Source of the DNA: DAISKN01 sp963716925
Lineage (GTDB): Bacteria > Acidobacteriota > Vicinamibacteria > Marinacidobacterales > SMYC01
Assembly (NCBI GenBank): GCA_963716925.1
Contig: CAVQUX010000015.1
Coordinates: 310,001-374,000 of the forward strand
DNA length: 64,000 nucleotides
Reading direction: 5' to 3'
In this document: positions 19,483-30,004 of the stretch, one piece after another
Position numbering within the stretch: position 1 is the first letter of the stretch
Layout: every line of letters starts with the position of its first letter
Program-made: the position numbers and the translations under genes
Notes under the pieces: model-generated
Seen by the model: the letters and a program-made list of their open reading frames with translations, nothing else
The model's database searches: none
Told to the model about the DNA's origin: nothing

Positions 19483-19499
19483 TTGGCACCGGAATTGCT
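19483..19499 (+). promoter_or_regulatory. Sigma-54 promoter of BON gene 1
   Basis: TTGGCACCGGAATTGCT is a perfect TGGCAC-N5-TTGCW with 10 nt between GG and GC. The predicted start is near 19510, 19 nt before the ATG at 19529, with a strong GAAGGAGAAG ribosome site between them. Confidence 0.75.
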
Positions 19500-19528
19500 C
19501 TACTTCATTGCAGAGAAGGAGAAGAGTC

Positions 19529-20272
19529 ATGAGAACTACATCACCCATTCTGGCGATCATCCTGGCGGGAGCGCTGGACCTCTCCCCTACGGTGTCCGCC
19601 GCGGACCAGACGAACGACGCTACAATCCGTGCGAAGGTCGAAAAGAAGCTCCAGTCCGAACAACTGACGAACCTGACCGGTCCTTCCGTCGAAGTGAAAG
19701 ACGGCATGGTCATTCTGACGGGACGGACCGAGACCCTGTATTCCAAGGACAAGTCGGTCGCCGCGGCGATGGGGGTCGAGGGTGTCACCGGCGTCCAGGA
19801 CCGCCTGGAGATCCCGAAAGGCGAGAGCGATCCGAAGGTCGCGGAGGCTATCACTCGAGAGGTGCGCCGCTACCCGTTCTTCACCATCTATGACGACGTG
19901 AACCTGCTGATCGACGATGGCAACGTGACGCTCGTGGGGCGCGTGACCATGCCCTTCAAGTCGAACGAGATCGCCGAACGGGTCTCGAAGCTCGCGGGCG
20001 TGCAGAGCATCAAGAACGAGCTCGAAACGCTCCCGACGAACATCGGAGACCAGAGACTCCGGGCGGTCCTCGCCCACCGGATCTACGGCAACCCATCATT
20101 TCGCGAGTACGCCTCGATGGTCAATCCGCCGATCCACGTCATCGTCGAGCACGGACGCGTCGCGCTGACCGGCGCCGTCCGATCCGAGGTGGAAAAGCGC
20201 CAGGCGGAGGTCATCGCCCGCTCCACATTCGGCGTCTTCTCGGTCGACAACCGTCTCGTGGTTGCGAGCTGA
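19529..20272 (+). CDS. Periplasmic protein with three BON domains (1)
   Basis: 247 residues with a signal peptide ending near TVSAADQ. Three BON (OsmY-like) modules follow: about 25-95 (VEVKDGMVILTGRTETL, VEGVTGVQDRLEI), about 100-175 (VNLLIDDGNVTLVGRVTM, LAGVQSIKNELETLP), and about 180-247 (IHVIVEHGRVALTGAVRSEVE, FSVDNRLVVAS). BON domains bind phospholipid membranes and protect the envelope under osmotic or other stress (OsmY, DolP). ATG at 19529 is chosen because a strong Shine-Dalgarno precedes it and the signal peptide begins there. Two further BON genes lie at 30005 and 32699. Confidence 0.88.
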   Translation: MRTTSPILAIILAGALDLSPTVSAADQTNDATIRAKVEKKLQSEQLTNLTGPSVEVKDGMVILTGRTETLYSKDKSVAAAMGVEGVTGVQDRLEIPKGESDPKVAEAITREVRRYPFFTIYDDVNLLIDDGNVTLVGRVTMPFKSNEIAERVSKLAGVQSIKNELETLPTNIGDQRLRAVLAHRIYGNPSFREYASMVNPPIHVIVEHGRVALTGAVRSEVEKRQAEVIARSTFGVFSVDNRLVVAS

Positions 20273-20289
20273 AGGCGGCGCTCGGTTGA

Positions 20290-20359
20290 CGCCCGCCCGG
20301 GGGAAAACGGGTTCGCTCCTCTGCACCCTTGCGACGAAGTGGACCTCCCCGGGCGGGCG
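20290..20359. terminator. 13-bp perfect inverted repeat around a 44-nt loop
   Basis: CGCCCGCCCGGGG (20290-20302) and CCCCGGGCGGGCG (20347-20359) pair perfectly. It begins 18 bp after the BON gene stop and ends 100 bp before the STAS promoter. The long loop and missing T tract make a simple intrinsic terminator less likely; it may still end transcription with Rho or be a structured 3' end. Confidence 0.45.
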
Positions 20360-20460
20360 CTCGCGAGTCTCTCGTATCGAGCGCGTCTGGGACATGTATT
20401 TCGATGTCCAGCCGGACTCCACGTTCACGATACGGGACACGATGGGCACCCCCCCGGCAC

Positions 20461-20514
20461 ATTAACGGAAGTTAATCTGCGCCTCACGATCCGCTGAACC
20501 GTGTCTCGTAGTAT
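20461..20514 (+). promoter_or_regulatory. Operator-type promoter 4 (STAS gene)
   Basis: ATTAACGGAAGTTAAT (20461-20476), 6 nt, CTCACG, 20 nt, then TAGTAT (20509-20514). The spacer is 2 nt shorter than in most copies. It faces the STAS gene 60 bp downstream. Confidence 0.65.
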
Positions 20515-20573
20515 TTGCTTCATGATCACGAGATCGACTGCCGCATCAACCAAAAGGGGTTAGTCACACGTTG

Positions 20574-20918
20574 ATGAACATCGAGCAACGGAGCGTCGGG
20601 GACGTCATCGTGCTGTCGATCCGGGGCGATATCACGATGAATGGAACTGGGGCGACTCCGCTGGCAGACAAAGTCCGAAGCGAGCTCCAGCAAGGTCGCG
20701 ATCGCTTTGTGCTCGATTTGCGGCACGTGCGCTACGTAGACAGCGCGGGACTCGGGGAGCTCGTGCAGGCGTTCTCTGCCGTGCTGAACCGAGGCGGAGC
20801 GATGAAGCTCCTCAAGGTGACCAAGCGGCTGAAAGACTTGCTCGTGGTGACCAAGCTCCTGACCACGTTCGCATGCTTCGAAGAAGAATCAGAGGCGCTG
20901 GCCAGCTTCGAGCCTTAG
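20574..20918 (+). CDS. STAS-domain anti-anti-sigma-like protein
   Basis: 114 residues, a single STAS domain of SpoIIAA/RsbV type: VIVLSIRGDITMNG, FVLDLRHVRYVDSAGLGELVQAF with the phosphorylatable Ser in DSAGLG, and MKLLKVTKRLKDLLVVTKL. ATG at 20574 is preferred to a TTG at 20571. In partner switching the unphosphorylated form sequesters an anti-sigma kinase; the SpoIIE-like phosphatase at 11400-12429 could activate it. No RsbW-like kinase gene is visible in the window, so the third partner is missing here. It has its own operator promoter, tying it to the same regulon as the phosphatase. Confidence 0.9.
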   Translation: MNIEQRSVGDVIVLSIRGDITMNGTGATPLADKVRSELQQGRDRFVLDLRHVRYVDSAGLGELVQAFSAVLNRGGAMKLLKVTKRLKDLLVVTKLLTTFACFEEESEALASFEP

Positions 20919-21316
20919 CCGGCGCTTTGCTGAGGGAGATCGATAAAGCCCCACAACGGGTTAGGCCGCGCGACGCCGCCGCGGCCCACCGGAGCGTCCG
21001 GTGAGATGTCCCGTCCGCGGGGTCTTCGTCGCGCCCAGGGCAGTCGTGGAGGCGGAAACCATCGTCGAGCGGGGGTTTCGCTCCTTGGAGCATGTGGGCG
21101 CCAGCGTCGCGCGCATGCTCCGCGTGCCCATGGCCGCCTTTGCCCGAGACGCCGGCGCGAGTCGCACGCTCGAGCACGGACCGTCCACGAAGCGGCAGCC
21201 ACGGTTCTTCTCGGGGCAATGCTCCTGGTGGCGATTCGCCTCACGGCCGAGTGGTTCAAGCGCCTTGGCGATAACCGCGCGGTGTCTCTGGCGAGTGGTC
21301 CGATTACGGAATTGGC
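20919..21316 (+). other. Gap with an uncertain small plus-strand ORF
   Basis: About 400 bp. Two overlapping frames (from 21001 and 21006) together could encode a small protein ending with a hydrophobic helix (AAATVLLGAMLLVAIRL) and a stop at 21320, convergent with the kinase-like gene. It would need a frame change, has no clear ribosome site, and matches nothing I know. Confidence 0.2.
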
Positions 21317-23097
21317 CTAGGCGTTTTCGGGACGGTCATCCGCGTTACGGTTGGACGGCTCCACGGGGATCCTTCCCGCAACGTTGAAGGCAGCGCCATC
21401 GGTGATTGCCGATGCGTGGGTTGTCGTCAGCGGCTGCGAGTGTTCGAGGCCGACGAGTGTCCACCCGGCCGCCTCGCGGCGGAAGTAGGCACGTACGGGA
21501 ACCGCCCAGGCAGGACTCGCCGGCGCCAGCGCACGGATGTCAACGCGCACGAACGCGCCGACGTCGCTCGGAAGCGCAGTCGGGGCGCTTGCGCTCGTGG
21601 AGCGAGTCTCGGTGACGTCGCCCAGTGGAGCGGCGTCGCCCGTCGCGTTGTCGAACCGGTACCAGGCGACGCGGTACGAGGAGGGTGCGGTCGCAACGCC
21701 GCTATCGACCGCGGCGTTGTGGAAGGTCAGCAGGCCGGTATCATCCAACGATGGGGCGACGATGGGGTTGATCTTGGTCAGGAAGGCCCGACCAATGGCG
21801 TTGCGACGCCCGACCAGTGTTTCCACCAGGTAGTCCTCGGCCGCCGGGTCACTGAATTTCCCGCTCTTCACCGCCGCCGCAATCATCGGCTCGGTGACCG
21901 CCATGACCTTGCGCGCCGCCCAGAACGTGTCGTCCGGCTGGGCGCGGAGGTACGCGGCGTTCGGCACCCGGCTCCGCCACGATTCGGGGTCGAAGCGATC
22001 CGCTTCTATCCGACCGACCCCGCGGAGGTTCGGGTAGGGGATGGTGCGCCAGTCCTCGATGGGGAATCCGAATCCCAGAAGCTTCTTGAGAAGCGGTTTG
22101 CCGGCGTAAAGGTATTCGTAGCCTTCCCAGTACTCATTGGGAGCGATCCCGGCGCTACCGAGCGTCGATCCGAAGTCGAGCACGTGATGGCGGACGATCG
22201 TCTTACCATCGACAGTGACGAGCGTGTCGAGCGTGTTGCCCGCTTTCGCATCCACCCGGTCGATCCAGGCGGCGAACACGTCCATCGCGCGCAACTCGCG
22301 CCGGTTCTCGTGGGGCACGATGTCGTTGGGATCGTCGGCGCGGGTGCCATAGTACAGAAATTCTCCCACCGGCTTGCCGTCGAGCGCTTTGCTCGTGATC
22401 GCACGATAAGCTGCCGTCGGGGCTCCGGTCCACCAGAGCCAGCACCCGGTCGACGTCGCTGGCCGTCAGCCGTCGCCGTTTGCCATGCACCGTGATGGTG
22501 GCGTCCGGGCCCACCACCAGGTCCCCGCGGCGAATCGTCACCACGTGCGTCTCCGCGACGTAGTAGCCAAGGGCCCAGAACAGCTTCGTGGCCACGACTT
22601 CCGCTCCGGTGGCCTGTTCGGGGTACCCCGGGGCGTCGAACTTGATGAACCAGAGGACTCCGGCCGCGTCCCGGATCGTGAAACCCGGCCTCACGCCCTC
22701 CGACTTTCCGGACACGACGGTCCAACGGCCGCACCGGTCCGTCCGTGGTGTCCGGGCCTCTGGCGACGTCCGCCAAGGACAGCGTTCGAGATCCGACGCG
22801 ATTCGTGAACCAGCTGGAATCGGGAACCTCGTCGATGGTGTTGACGTTCCGTGCGCGTCCCCGGGTCGGATCGCCTTCCTTGACGAACAGGCTGGAAAGG
22901 ATGTCCCACGACAGGTGGATCGGGAACGGTCGTACGTGCGACGCGTCGGCCGGGTCCGGTTCCCGCGCGATCGGATCGTCGTGAAAGAACGCGGGTCCCG
23001 CGGCCGACAGGGGCGGACTGAGCAGTACCGCGAGCGCGATTGCGGCGCCGGCACGGCGAGCGCATCCGTGGAGGTTGGGAAGCCTTGGAGTCATCAT
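21317..23097 (-). CDS. Secreted protein with protein-kinase-like (HipA-like) fold (frameshifted)
   Basis: About 590 residues when frames are joined. A signal peptide (ALAVLLSPPLSAAG) begins it. A putative N-lobe follows with LWFIKFDAPGYPEQATGAEV, in which a Lys and a Glu 14 residues later could be the ATP-anchoring pair. A C-lobe has WIDRVDAKAGN, which fits the catalytic-loop pattern DxKxxN, and VLDFGSTLGS, which fits DFG. Downstream are helical and beta regions of unknown kind. Frame changes lie near 22700 and 22430. It starts 8 bases after the Omp85-like barrel gene and should share its operator promoter. The kinase-like fold is my inference from motifs; activity, substrate and ATP access outside the cytoplasm are unknown. 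Confidence 0.6.
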
Positions 23098-23105
23098 GAT
23101 CCACC

Positions 23106-24269
23106 TCAGAAGCTGACAGTGCGCGCGAAGTTGTAACGCCAGCCCTCGACGCTGTGGGCCACTTCGAGACGGAGCGCGGTGTAAGTCGAGCCGTGAAACC
23201 GGGCGCCGATACCCCATCCCCGCTTCAAGTCGTGCAGGTCGAGCGCACCCGCGCTTGCGGCGACGGTTCCGTGGTCGAGGAAGACCGCCATGTCGACCAG
23301 CGGGGACGGTGTCCAGCGCAGCTCGCACCTCAGGAGCAGGCTGTTGTTGTCCGTGAAACGGTAGTCTGCGAACCCGGGAAGCGTGTCCCGCCCGCCGATC
23401 CAGGGCAGCATGAAGAAAGGGATGACCTGCCCCTGCGCCGACGAGGCCAGGTCGGCTCGCGCCTGCAGGGCGATGATCCAGTTGTTGTGAAGGAGGGGCA
23501 CGAACTGCCGGAGGTCGATCTCGGTTCGGGTGAAGTCGGCAGCGGTTCCGCGGCCTGCGTAGTCGTGGAAGCCGACGCGGTACAGGCCGCCGGAACTCGT
23601 GTACCCGGGCGATTGGCGCGAATCGACCGCCGCGTACGCCGTAGTGTGCCACCATTCCGCGGTCGAGCTCGTACCGATAGTCGGCGCGTCTCCGGTCCCC
23701 TCGCTCGATTGGACGTCCAGATAGCTCGCGCCCACGCCGTATCGGAACCACCGGGCGCTGCGGGCCTGCACTTCGCCGCCGACTTCCGTTGTCCGCAGGC
23801 CGTAACTCACCCCGTCATCGATCGAAGTGCCGGTGCCGAGTCCAAAGAACTGAAGTTCTGGAGCGTCTTCCCACCTGGCAACGGCGCGTACGCGCACCCG
23901 GTCGGTGGCCAGGGGCGGTATGTCCACCGCCGTCTCCACCTCCTTGAAGTGCTTCACCGACCATGCCGCCGAAACGTCCCACAATCCACGCTCGCCCACG
24001 GGCATCTCGTAGCCAACGCCGAGGGCGAAGCCGCCGCCGGGCCGAAAATCACCGAAGTGGAGGCGGATGGCCGGTGGCGCCGGCAGCAATATGTGCTCGA
24101 GCTCGGTGATGATGACGTCACCCTTCTCGCGCGTTTCGGGCTTCACGTCAGCGGCCTTGGCTGCTTTCTCGTCACTGATCTGTTCAGCACGTGTTGCTTG
24201 CGCCCAGGCACGAGGTGCCATGAGCCAAGCGATCAGCCAAAGGGCGGCTCCGGGGTACCTGCGCGGCAT
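23106..24269 (-). CDS. Omp85/BamA-like outer-membrane barrel protein
   Basis: 387 residues with a signal peptide (ALWLIAWLMAPRAWAQ), a charged N-terminal stretch, and alternating beta-strands to a C-terminal Phe, the usual barrel assembly signal. The segment PWIGGRDTLPGFADYRFTDN followed by SLLLRCELRW resembles the conserved strand pair of surface antigen D15/patatin-associated barrels. There is no room for POTRA domains, so it is a barrel-only member. It is first in a two-gene operon with the kinase-like protein and has an operator promoter with a very short leader; AGGA lies 7 bases before ATG. Transport or anchoring of its partner at the outer membrane is a guess. Confidence 0.78.
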   Translation of the reverse strand: MPRRYPGAALWLIAWLMAPRAWAQATRAEQISDEKAAKAADVKPETREKGDVIITELEHILLPAPPAIRLHFGDFRPGGGFALGVGYEMPVGERGLWDVSAAWSVKHFKEVETAVDIPPLATDRVRVRAVARWEDAPELQFFGLGTGTSIDDGVSYGLRTTEVGGEVQARSARWFRYGVGASYLDVQSSEGTGDAPTIGTSSTAEWWHTTAYAAVDSRQSPGYTSSGGLYRVGFHDYAGRGTAADFTRTEIDLRQFVPLLHNNWIIALQARADLASSAQGQVIPFFMLPWIGGRDTLPGFADYRFTDNNSLLLRCELRWTPSPLVDMAVFLDHGTVAASAGALDLHDLKRGWGIGARFHGSTYTALRLEVAHSVEGWRYNFARTVSF

Positions 24270-24286
24270 GTCTGTTCCTCCACCGT

Positions 24287-24342
24287 GGATTTGACGCGAA
24301 AAGACTGATGCGAACGTGAAGCCGCGATTAATTCGGATTAAT
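24287..24342 (-). promoter_or_regulatory. Operator-type promoter 5 (barrel/kinase-like operon)
   Basis: On the minus strand: ATTAATCCGAATTAAT (24342-24327), 6 nt, TTCACG, 22 nt, AAATCC (24292-24287). It faces the gene starting at 24269. The spacing is identical to promoters 1, 2, 3, 7 and 8. Confidence 0.68.
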
Positions 24343-24370
24343 CCCCGTCGTCCGTTGGTGGTCGCCGGTC

Positions 24371-24427
24371 ATTAAAAGGAGTTAATCGGGGTTTCACGTC
24401 GCGCTCACGCGGGTTGCTGCGTAATAC
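24371..24427 (+). promoter_or_regulatory. Operator-type promoter 6 (PAP2 gene)
   Basis: ATTAAAAGGAGTTAAT (24371-24386), 6 nt, TTCACG, 23 nt, TAATAC (24422-24427). It is divergent from promoter 5, with 28 bp between the two operators, and faces the PAP2 gene at 24462. Confidence 0.68.
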
Positions 24428-24461
24428 ACGGAGACACACGAGCGTGTCGAGGAGAAGCGAC

Positions 24462-25400
24462 ATGACGTCATCTGGAATGATCCTGGTTCTTGCTGCGGCG
24501 CTGGGCGTGCCCGCCACGGGGCGAGCGTCGTCGAGGGACGACGGGAGCGTCGCAGAAACGGACCGCACGCGGCAAGCGGAGCCGGCCCAGCCCCCAGTGG
24601 AGGACGGTGCTGTGTTGCCGAAGGAGCAGTCGCCGGCGATCGACCCATCGCAGACCAGAGCGGCCGAGGAGGACGTGCCGCAGGACGGGAAAACCGGATT
24701 ACGCACGCTTTTCCGTGATCTTGGCAGCGACTTCGCGCACCTGCCGTCTCGCGATTCGCTCTTCGTCGCCAGCATAGGGGGTACCGCCGCTCTCGCCCTG
24801 CACCCGTTCGACGCGACGTTCAACGAGCACCTCCAAGACTCATCGTTCTTCAGCGCTGGCGATCGGCTCGGAAACACGTTCACGCTCATGGGCGCGACGT
24901 TCGCCGTGTACGGCGTCGGGCTCGCGACCGGCCATCATCGCGTCACCCACGTGGCGATGGACGTGGTGCGAGCGCAGCTCGTGAGCGAAGCCCTGGTGCA
25001 GTCGTTGAAGGTGGCGGTGCGCCGGGAGCGGCCGGACGGCAGCAGCGGCTATTCGTTTCCGTCCGGCCATGCGGCGGTGACGTTCGCCACCGCCACCGTG
25101 CTCCAGCGGCATCATGGCCTCAAGTGGGCCCTGCCGGCCTACGGGCTGGCGACGTATGTGGCCATGTCGCGGCTTCACGACAACGTGCACTACCTGAGCG
25201 ACGTCGTCTTCGGGGCGACCATCGGTACGCTGGTCGGGCGGACCGTGACTCGACACGGCCCCCAGAACTTCGCCTTCATGCCGATGGCGGTACCTGGCGG
25301 CGCGGCGTTTGTCGTCCTGTACTCACCCAGAGGCTCAATAGAGTGCGGCTTCAACGGACCTCGCCGAGTACCGCTGCGGTTCGCCCAGTCCAGTCATTAA
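24462..25400 (+). CDS. PAP2-family membrane lipid phosphatase
   Basis: 312 residues. An N-terminal hydrophobic signal (MILVLAAALGVPATG) and an acidic, Pro-rich stretch precede the PAP2 domain. The three phosphatase motifs are complete: KVAVRRERPDG (KX6RP), FPSGHAA (PSGH) and SRLHDNVHYLSDVVFG (SRX5HX3D). Enzymes of this family dephosphorylate undecaprenyl diphosphate, phosphatidic acid or similar lipids on the periplasmic face. ATG at 24462 follows AGGAGAAG. Its stop codon lies inside the operator of the next promoter (25396). The lipid substrate is not determinable here; a link to envelope remodelling fits the neighbours. Confidence 0.9.
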   Translation: MTSSGMILVLAAALGVPATGRASSRDDGSVAETDRTRQAEPAQPPVEDGAVLPKEQSPAIDPSQTRAAEEDVPQDGKTGLRTLFRDLGSDFAHLPSRDSLFVASIGGTAALALHPFDATFNEHLQDSSFFSAGDRLGNTFTLMGATFAVYGVGLATGHHRVTHVAMDVVRAQLVSEALVQSLKVAVRRERPDGSSGYSFPSGHAAVTFATATVLQRHHGLKWALPAYGLATYVAMSRLHDNVHYLSDVVFGATIGTLVGRTVTRHGPQNFAFMPMAVPGGAAFVVLYSPRGSIECGFNGPRRVPLRFAQSSH

Positions 25401-25451
25401 GGGAAGTTAAGCGGTCGCTCACGCTCCGATCATCGGCGAGAGGTCAAATGG
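25396..25451 (+). promoter_or_regulatory. Operator-type promoter 7 (lipoprotein gene)
   Basis: ATTAAGGGAAGTTAAG (25396-25411), 6 nt, CTCACG, 22 nt, AAATGG (25446-25451). The operator overlaps the TAA of the PAP2 gene. It faces the gene at 25530. Confidence 0.68.
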
Positions 25452-25541
25452 AGTTGAGAGCATCCAGCGGTGCAGCGCCGGTGGCTCGGTGAGCCTCGGG
25501 CGGTGCCGCGAAAAAAGAGGAGAGACGTCATGAGACTTCGC
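25396..25541 (+). repeat. Duplicated promoter-leader cassette B, copy 1
   Basis: This stretch and 32567-32710 share the operator, the -10-like region, the ribosome site and the start ATGAGACTTCGC, with a more divergent middle. As with cassette A the coding sequences after the first four codons are unrelated (lipoprotein versus BON protein). Confidence 0.75.
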
Positions 25542-26144
25542 CGTAGGAGTCAAGAAATGCTCATCCGACCCTTGAAGATCCACTGGTTTCCGGCCGCTTT
25601 GATCATCGGCTTGCTCGGAGCGGCCTGCGCCGAAGCTCCCGAGAGCGAGGAAAAAGACGCGAAATCGGCGATCGCGATGGCCCGCGCCGCCGAGGCGGCA
25701 GTCTACGCCCCCGACACCCTCGCCCTTGCCGAAAAGGCGATGACGGATGCCGCCCGAGCGATAGACACCGAAGCGCACCGCTTCGGTCCGATGCGCAGCT
25801 ACAGGGAAGCCTCGAGACTTCTCGAAGAAGCGAAGACCCGCGCCGATGAAGCGAAGGCTCAGGCGGAGCAAGAGCGCGAGAAGTGGATGCGTGACGCGAA
25901 ATCCGCCGTCGCTGATGCACGCAGCGGGCTCGAGCAGGCGAATGCGGCCCTCGCCAAAGCGCCGAGACAGCTCGCGCAGCAGCCCGAGATGAAGAAGAGG
26001 GGCGAGGACTGCGAGAAGCTGCTCTATGACGCGGAGAAGGCCTTCGACGCCAAGAGCTACAAGGACGCCGCGGAGAAGGCCCGAGACGCTCAAGCCGCGG
26101 CGGACGACCTTGTCGAGAGCCTCCTGGTGGGTTTCCGAGGGTGA
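25530..26144 (+). CDS. Helical lipoprotein, DUF4398-like
   Basis: 204 residues. The signal ALIIGLLGAAC gives a lipobox with Cys near residue 33, so a lipid-anchored periplasmic protein. The rest is almost entirely alpha-helical and rich in Ala, Glu, Lys and Arg with heptad-like spacing (AMARAAEAAVYAPDTLALAE, EEAKTRADEAKAQAEQERE), as in DUF4398 proteins. The start at 25530 is kept because the ribosome site GAGGAGAGACGTC and first codons are shared with the BON gene of cassette B; an internal ATG at 25557 would give a more ordinary signal. Function is unknown; its place in an envelope-stress regulon is supported by promoter 7. Confidence 0.78.
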   Translation: MRLRRRSQEMLIRPLKIHWFPAALIIGLLGAACAEAPESEEKDAKSAIAMARAAEAAVYAPDTLALAEKAMTDAARAIDTEAHRFGPMRSYREASRLLEEAKTRADEAKAQAEQEREKWMRDAKSAVADARSGLEQANAALAKAPRQLAQQPEMKKRGEDCEKLLYDAEKAFDAKSYKDAAEKARDAQAAADDLVESLLVGFRG

Positions 26145-26268
26145 GCTGGGGAGTTTCCCAGGTGCGGGGTCCCGTATCGGTGGATAAGGTTCACGACCGG
26201 GGGCCTATCCGTCTCGCCTGTGCGAAGTGGACCATTTTCTACGCCGAAAGGCGCGAAGGAGAGGGGTG

Positions 26269-26975
26269 ATGCAGAGTGCGGTCTTGGTTGCCGGGAAGAG
26301 AAGCGCGGCCGTGGCTCGACGGGTCGAGAAGGTTTGGTCCGTCATACTCGCCGACGGCGAGGGAACGCGGATCAAGCCGTTCATCGAGATGTGGTTCGGC
26401 GACGGCCGCCCGAAGCAGTACTGCACTTTCACCGGAACGCGCTCGCTCTTTCAACATACCGTCGACCGAGCGGACTCCTTGGCGCCGCAGGCCCAGCGAA
26501 TCGTGGTGGCGGCAGCTCACCACGACCGGTACGTCCGCGAACAACTCGGCGATAGGGAGGGACGAGTGCTCTTTCAACCCCGCAATCGTGGCACGGCGCC
26601 TGGAATCCTCCTTCCGCTCACCTACGTCCTCGCGCTCGCCCCGGAGGCTCTCGTCGTCATTTATCCATCCGATCACTTCGTCTAGTCGCGCGAACTCGGA
26701 TTGCGGATCAAACGAGCGATGGATAGGAAACGCTTGGGACGAGGGTTGCCCGCGCCACATCAATCACTCCGAACGACGCTCGAGCGCCTCGGCGTCTTTC
26801 GGTACGGAGCGCAGGCGAGAGCCGGGCGAAAGATCAGGTCGGGGCCCGGTTGGAACGCTGACCCGGGAGTTCAGGGAAATGAAGGAATACGAGTTCGGCC
26901 CAGACATCCTGCCTCTAGCATTCGAACGGTTCGTCTTCGCGGTTCACCCGCAGGTCGCTGTTGACCGGGGCGGAA
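26269..26975 (+). pseudogene. Decayed mannose-1-phosphate guanylyltransferase
   Basis: The ORF to 26685 has the nucleotidyltransferase start WSVILADGEGTRIKPF, GDGRPKQYCTF, QHTVDRAD, ILFQPRNRGTAPGILLPL-like sequence and IYPSDHFV, then an in-frame TAG. The expected catalytic GG of GGxGTRL is DG here. Downstream pieces in other frames (ERLGVF, EFGPDILPLAFERF) resemble later parts of the enzyme, but about half of the usual 330-350 residues is lost. ATG at 26269 follows GAGGGG. Treat as a remnant; it would have made GDP-mannose for polysaccharide. Confidence 0.7.
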
Positions 26976-27002
26976 AGACTCGCGCAGACAGGAGATTCGT
27001 CC

Positions 27003-27695
27003 ATGGATCCAATCACCATCATCGGCGTGGCCCTGGTGGCCATCGTTTCCATCACCAGTCACGAGGCGGCCCACGGTTTCGTGGCCGATCGTTTCGGCGA
27101 TCCCACGGCGCGCGAGCAGGGGCGCCTTACCCTGAATCCGCTTCCGCACATCGACCTGTTTTTCACAATCCTGCTTCCGCTCGTGTTGATCCTGTCCCGC
27201 TCGGGCTTCATCTTCGGAGGCGCCAAGCCGGTTCCGGTGAACGTGTCGCGGTTGCGGAACCCTCGACGCGACTGGGCGCTGGTGGGCGCCGCGGGGCCGC
27301 TCATGAACGTGCTCATCGCCCTCGTGCTTACGGTCCTGCTCTCGGCCGCCGCGCACCTCGGCCTCGCCGATGCGTCTTCGAGCCTGACGGAGATCCTCTC
27401 GGTGGGTATCTTCCTCAACGCGCTGCTCGCGATTTTCAATCTCATCCCGATTCCTCCCCTCGACGGGTCGCGAGTGCTCCAGTACTTCCTCTCCGGGGAG
27501 AGTCTCGACCTCTACCGGCGCGTCGAGCAGTTCGGCCTGTTGATCCTCATCGCCCTCCTCTTCCTCGTCCCATCGTTCCAGTTCTTTCTGGCGGACGCGA
27601 TCTTCGGGCTCGTCGCGATTATCACGGCGCCGTTTGGCGTGTGGGCAGACGTCGAGCCGCTGCTCCGAAGTCTTCTATTTCCGCCCGGTACGTGA
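27003..27695 (+). CDS. Site-2 protease family (M50) membrane metallopeptidase
   Basis: 230 residues with about five hydrophobic helices. The zinc site HExxH is in SITSHEAAHGFVADRFGD; the segment GRLTLNPLPHIDLF and the third ligand motif NLIPIPPLDGSRVL are typical of the small rhomboid-adjacent M50 group. It has no PDZ domain. These enzymes cut membrane proteins, often anti-sigma factors, within the bilayer. ATG at 27003 directly precedes the first helix; the longer ORF from 26961 adds no homologous sequence. Its substrate is unknown, though an intramembrane protease suits an envelope-stress island. Confidence 0.88.
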   Translation: MDPITIIGVALVAIVSITSHEAAHGFVADRFGDPTAREQGRLTLNPLPHIDLFFTILLPLVLILSRSGFIFGGAKPVPVNVSRLRNPRRDWALVGAAGPLMNVLIALVLTVLLSAAAHLGLADASSSLTEILSVGIFLNALLAIFNLIPIPPLDGSRVLQYFLSGESLDLYRRVEQFGLLILIALLFLVPSFQFFLADAIFGLVAIITAPFGVWADVEPLLRSLLFPPGT

Positions 27696-27741
27696 TGGAC
27701 GACTCCGCGTTGTAGACTCGTACCGCGGATCGAGAACGAGC

Positions 27742-29873
<2,132 letters not shown>

Positions 29874-29950
29874 TTGTCAGAGATTCAGGAAGCGGCCGAC
29901 GTGAACGCTATCAACGCGTTATCGACACCCGGGTCCTCCGCGACGGCTTG

Positions 29951-29967
29951 CGGGCATGAGTCTTGCG
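29951..29967 (+). promoter_or_regulatory. Sigma-54-like promoter of BON gene 2
   Basis: CGGGCATGAGTCTTGCG has GG and GC separated by 10 nt and the GGCATG and TTGC cores; it differs from TGGCAC at two positions. It is 38 nt before the ATG at 30005, and BON gene 1 has a perfect site, which supports the call. Confidence 0.5.
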
Positions 29968-30004
29968 CATGATCCCAACGGTGGGGGAACGAAAGGGTGG
30001 AAAA

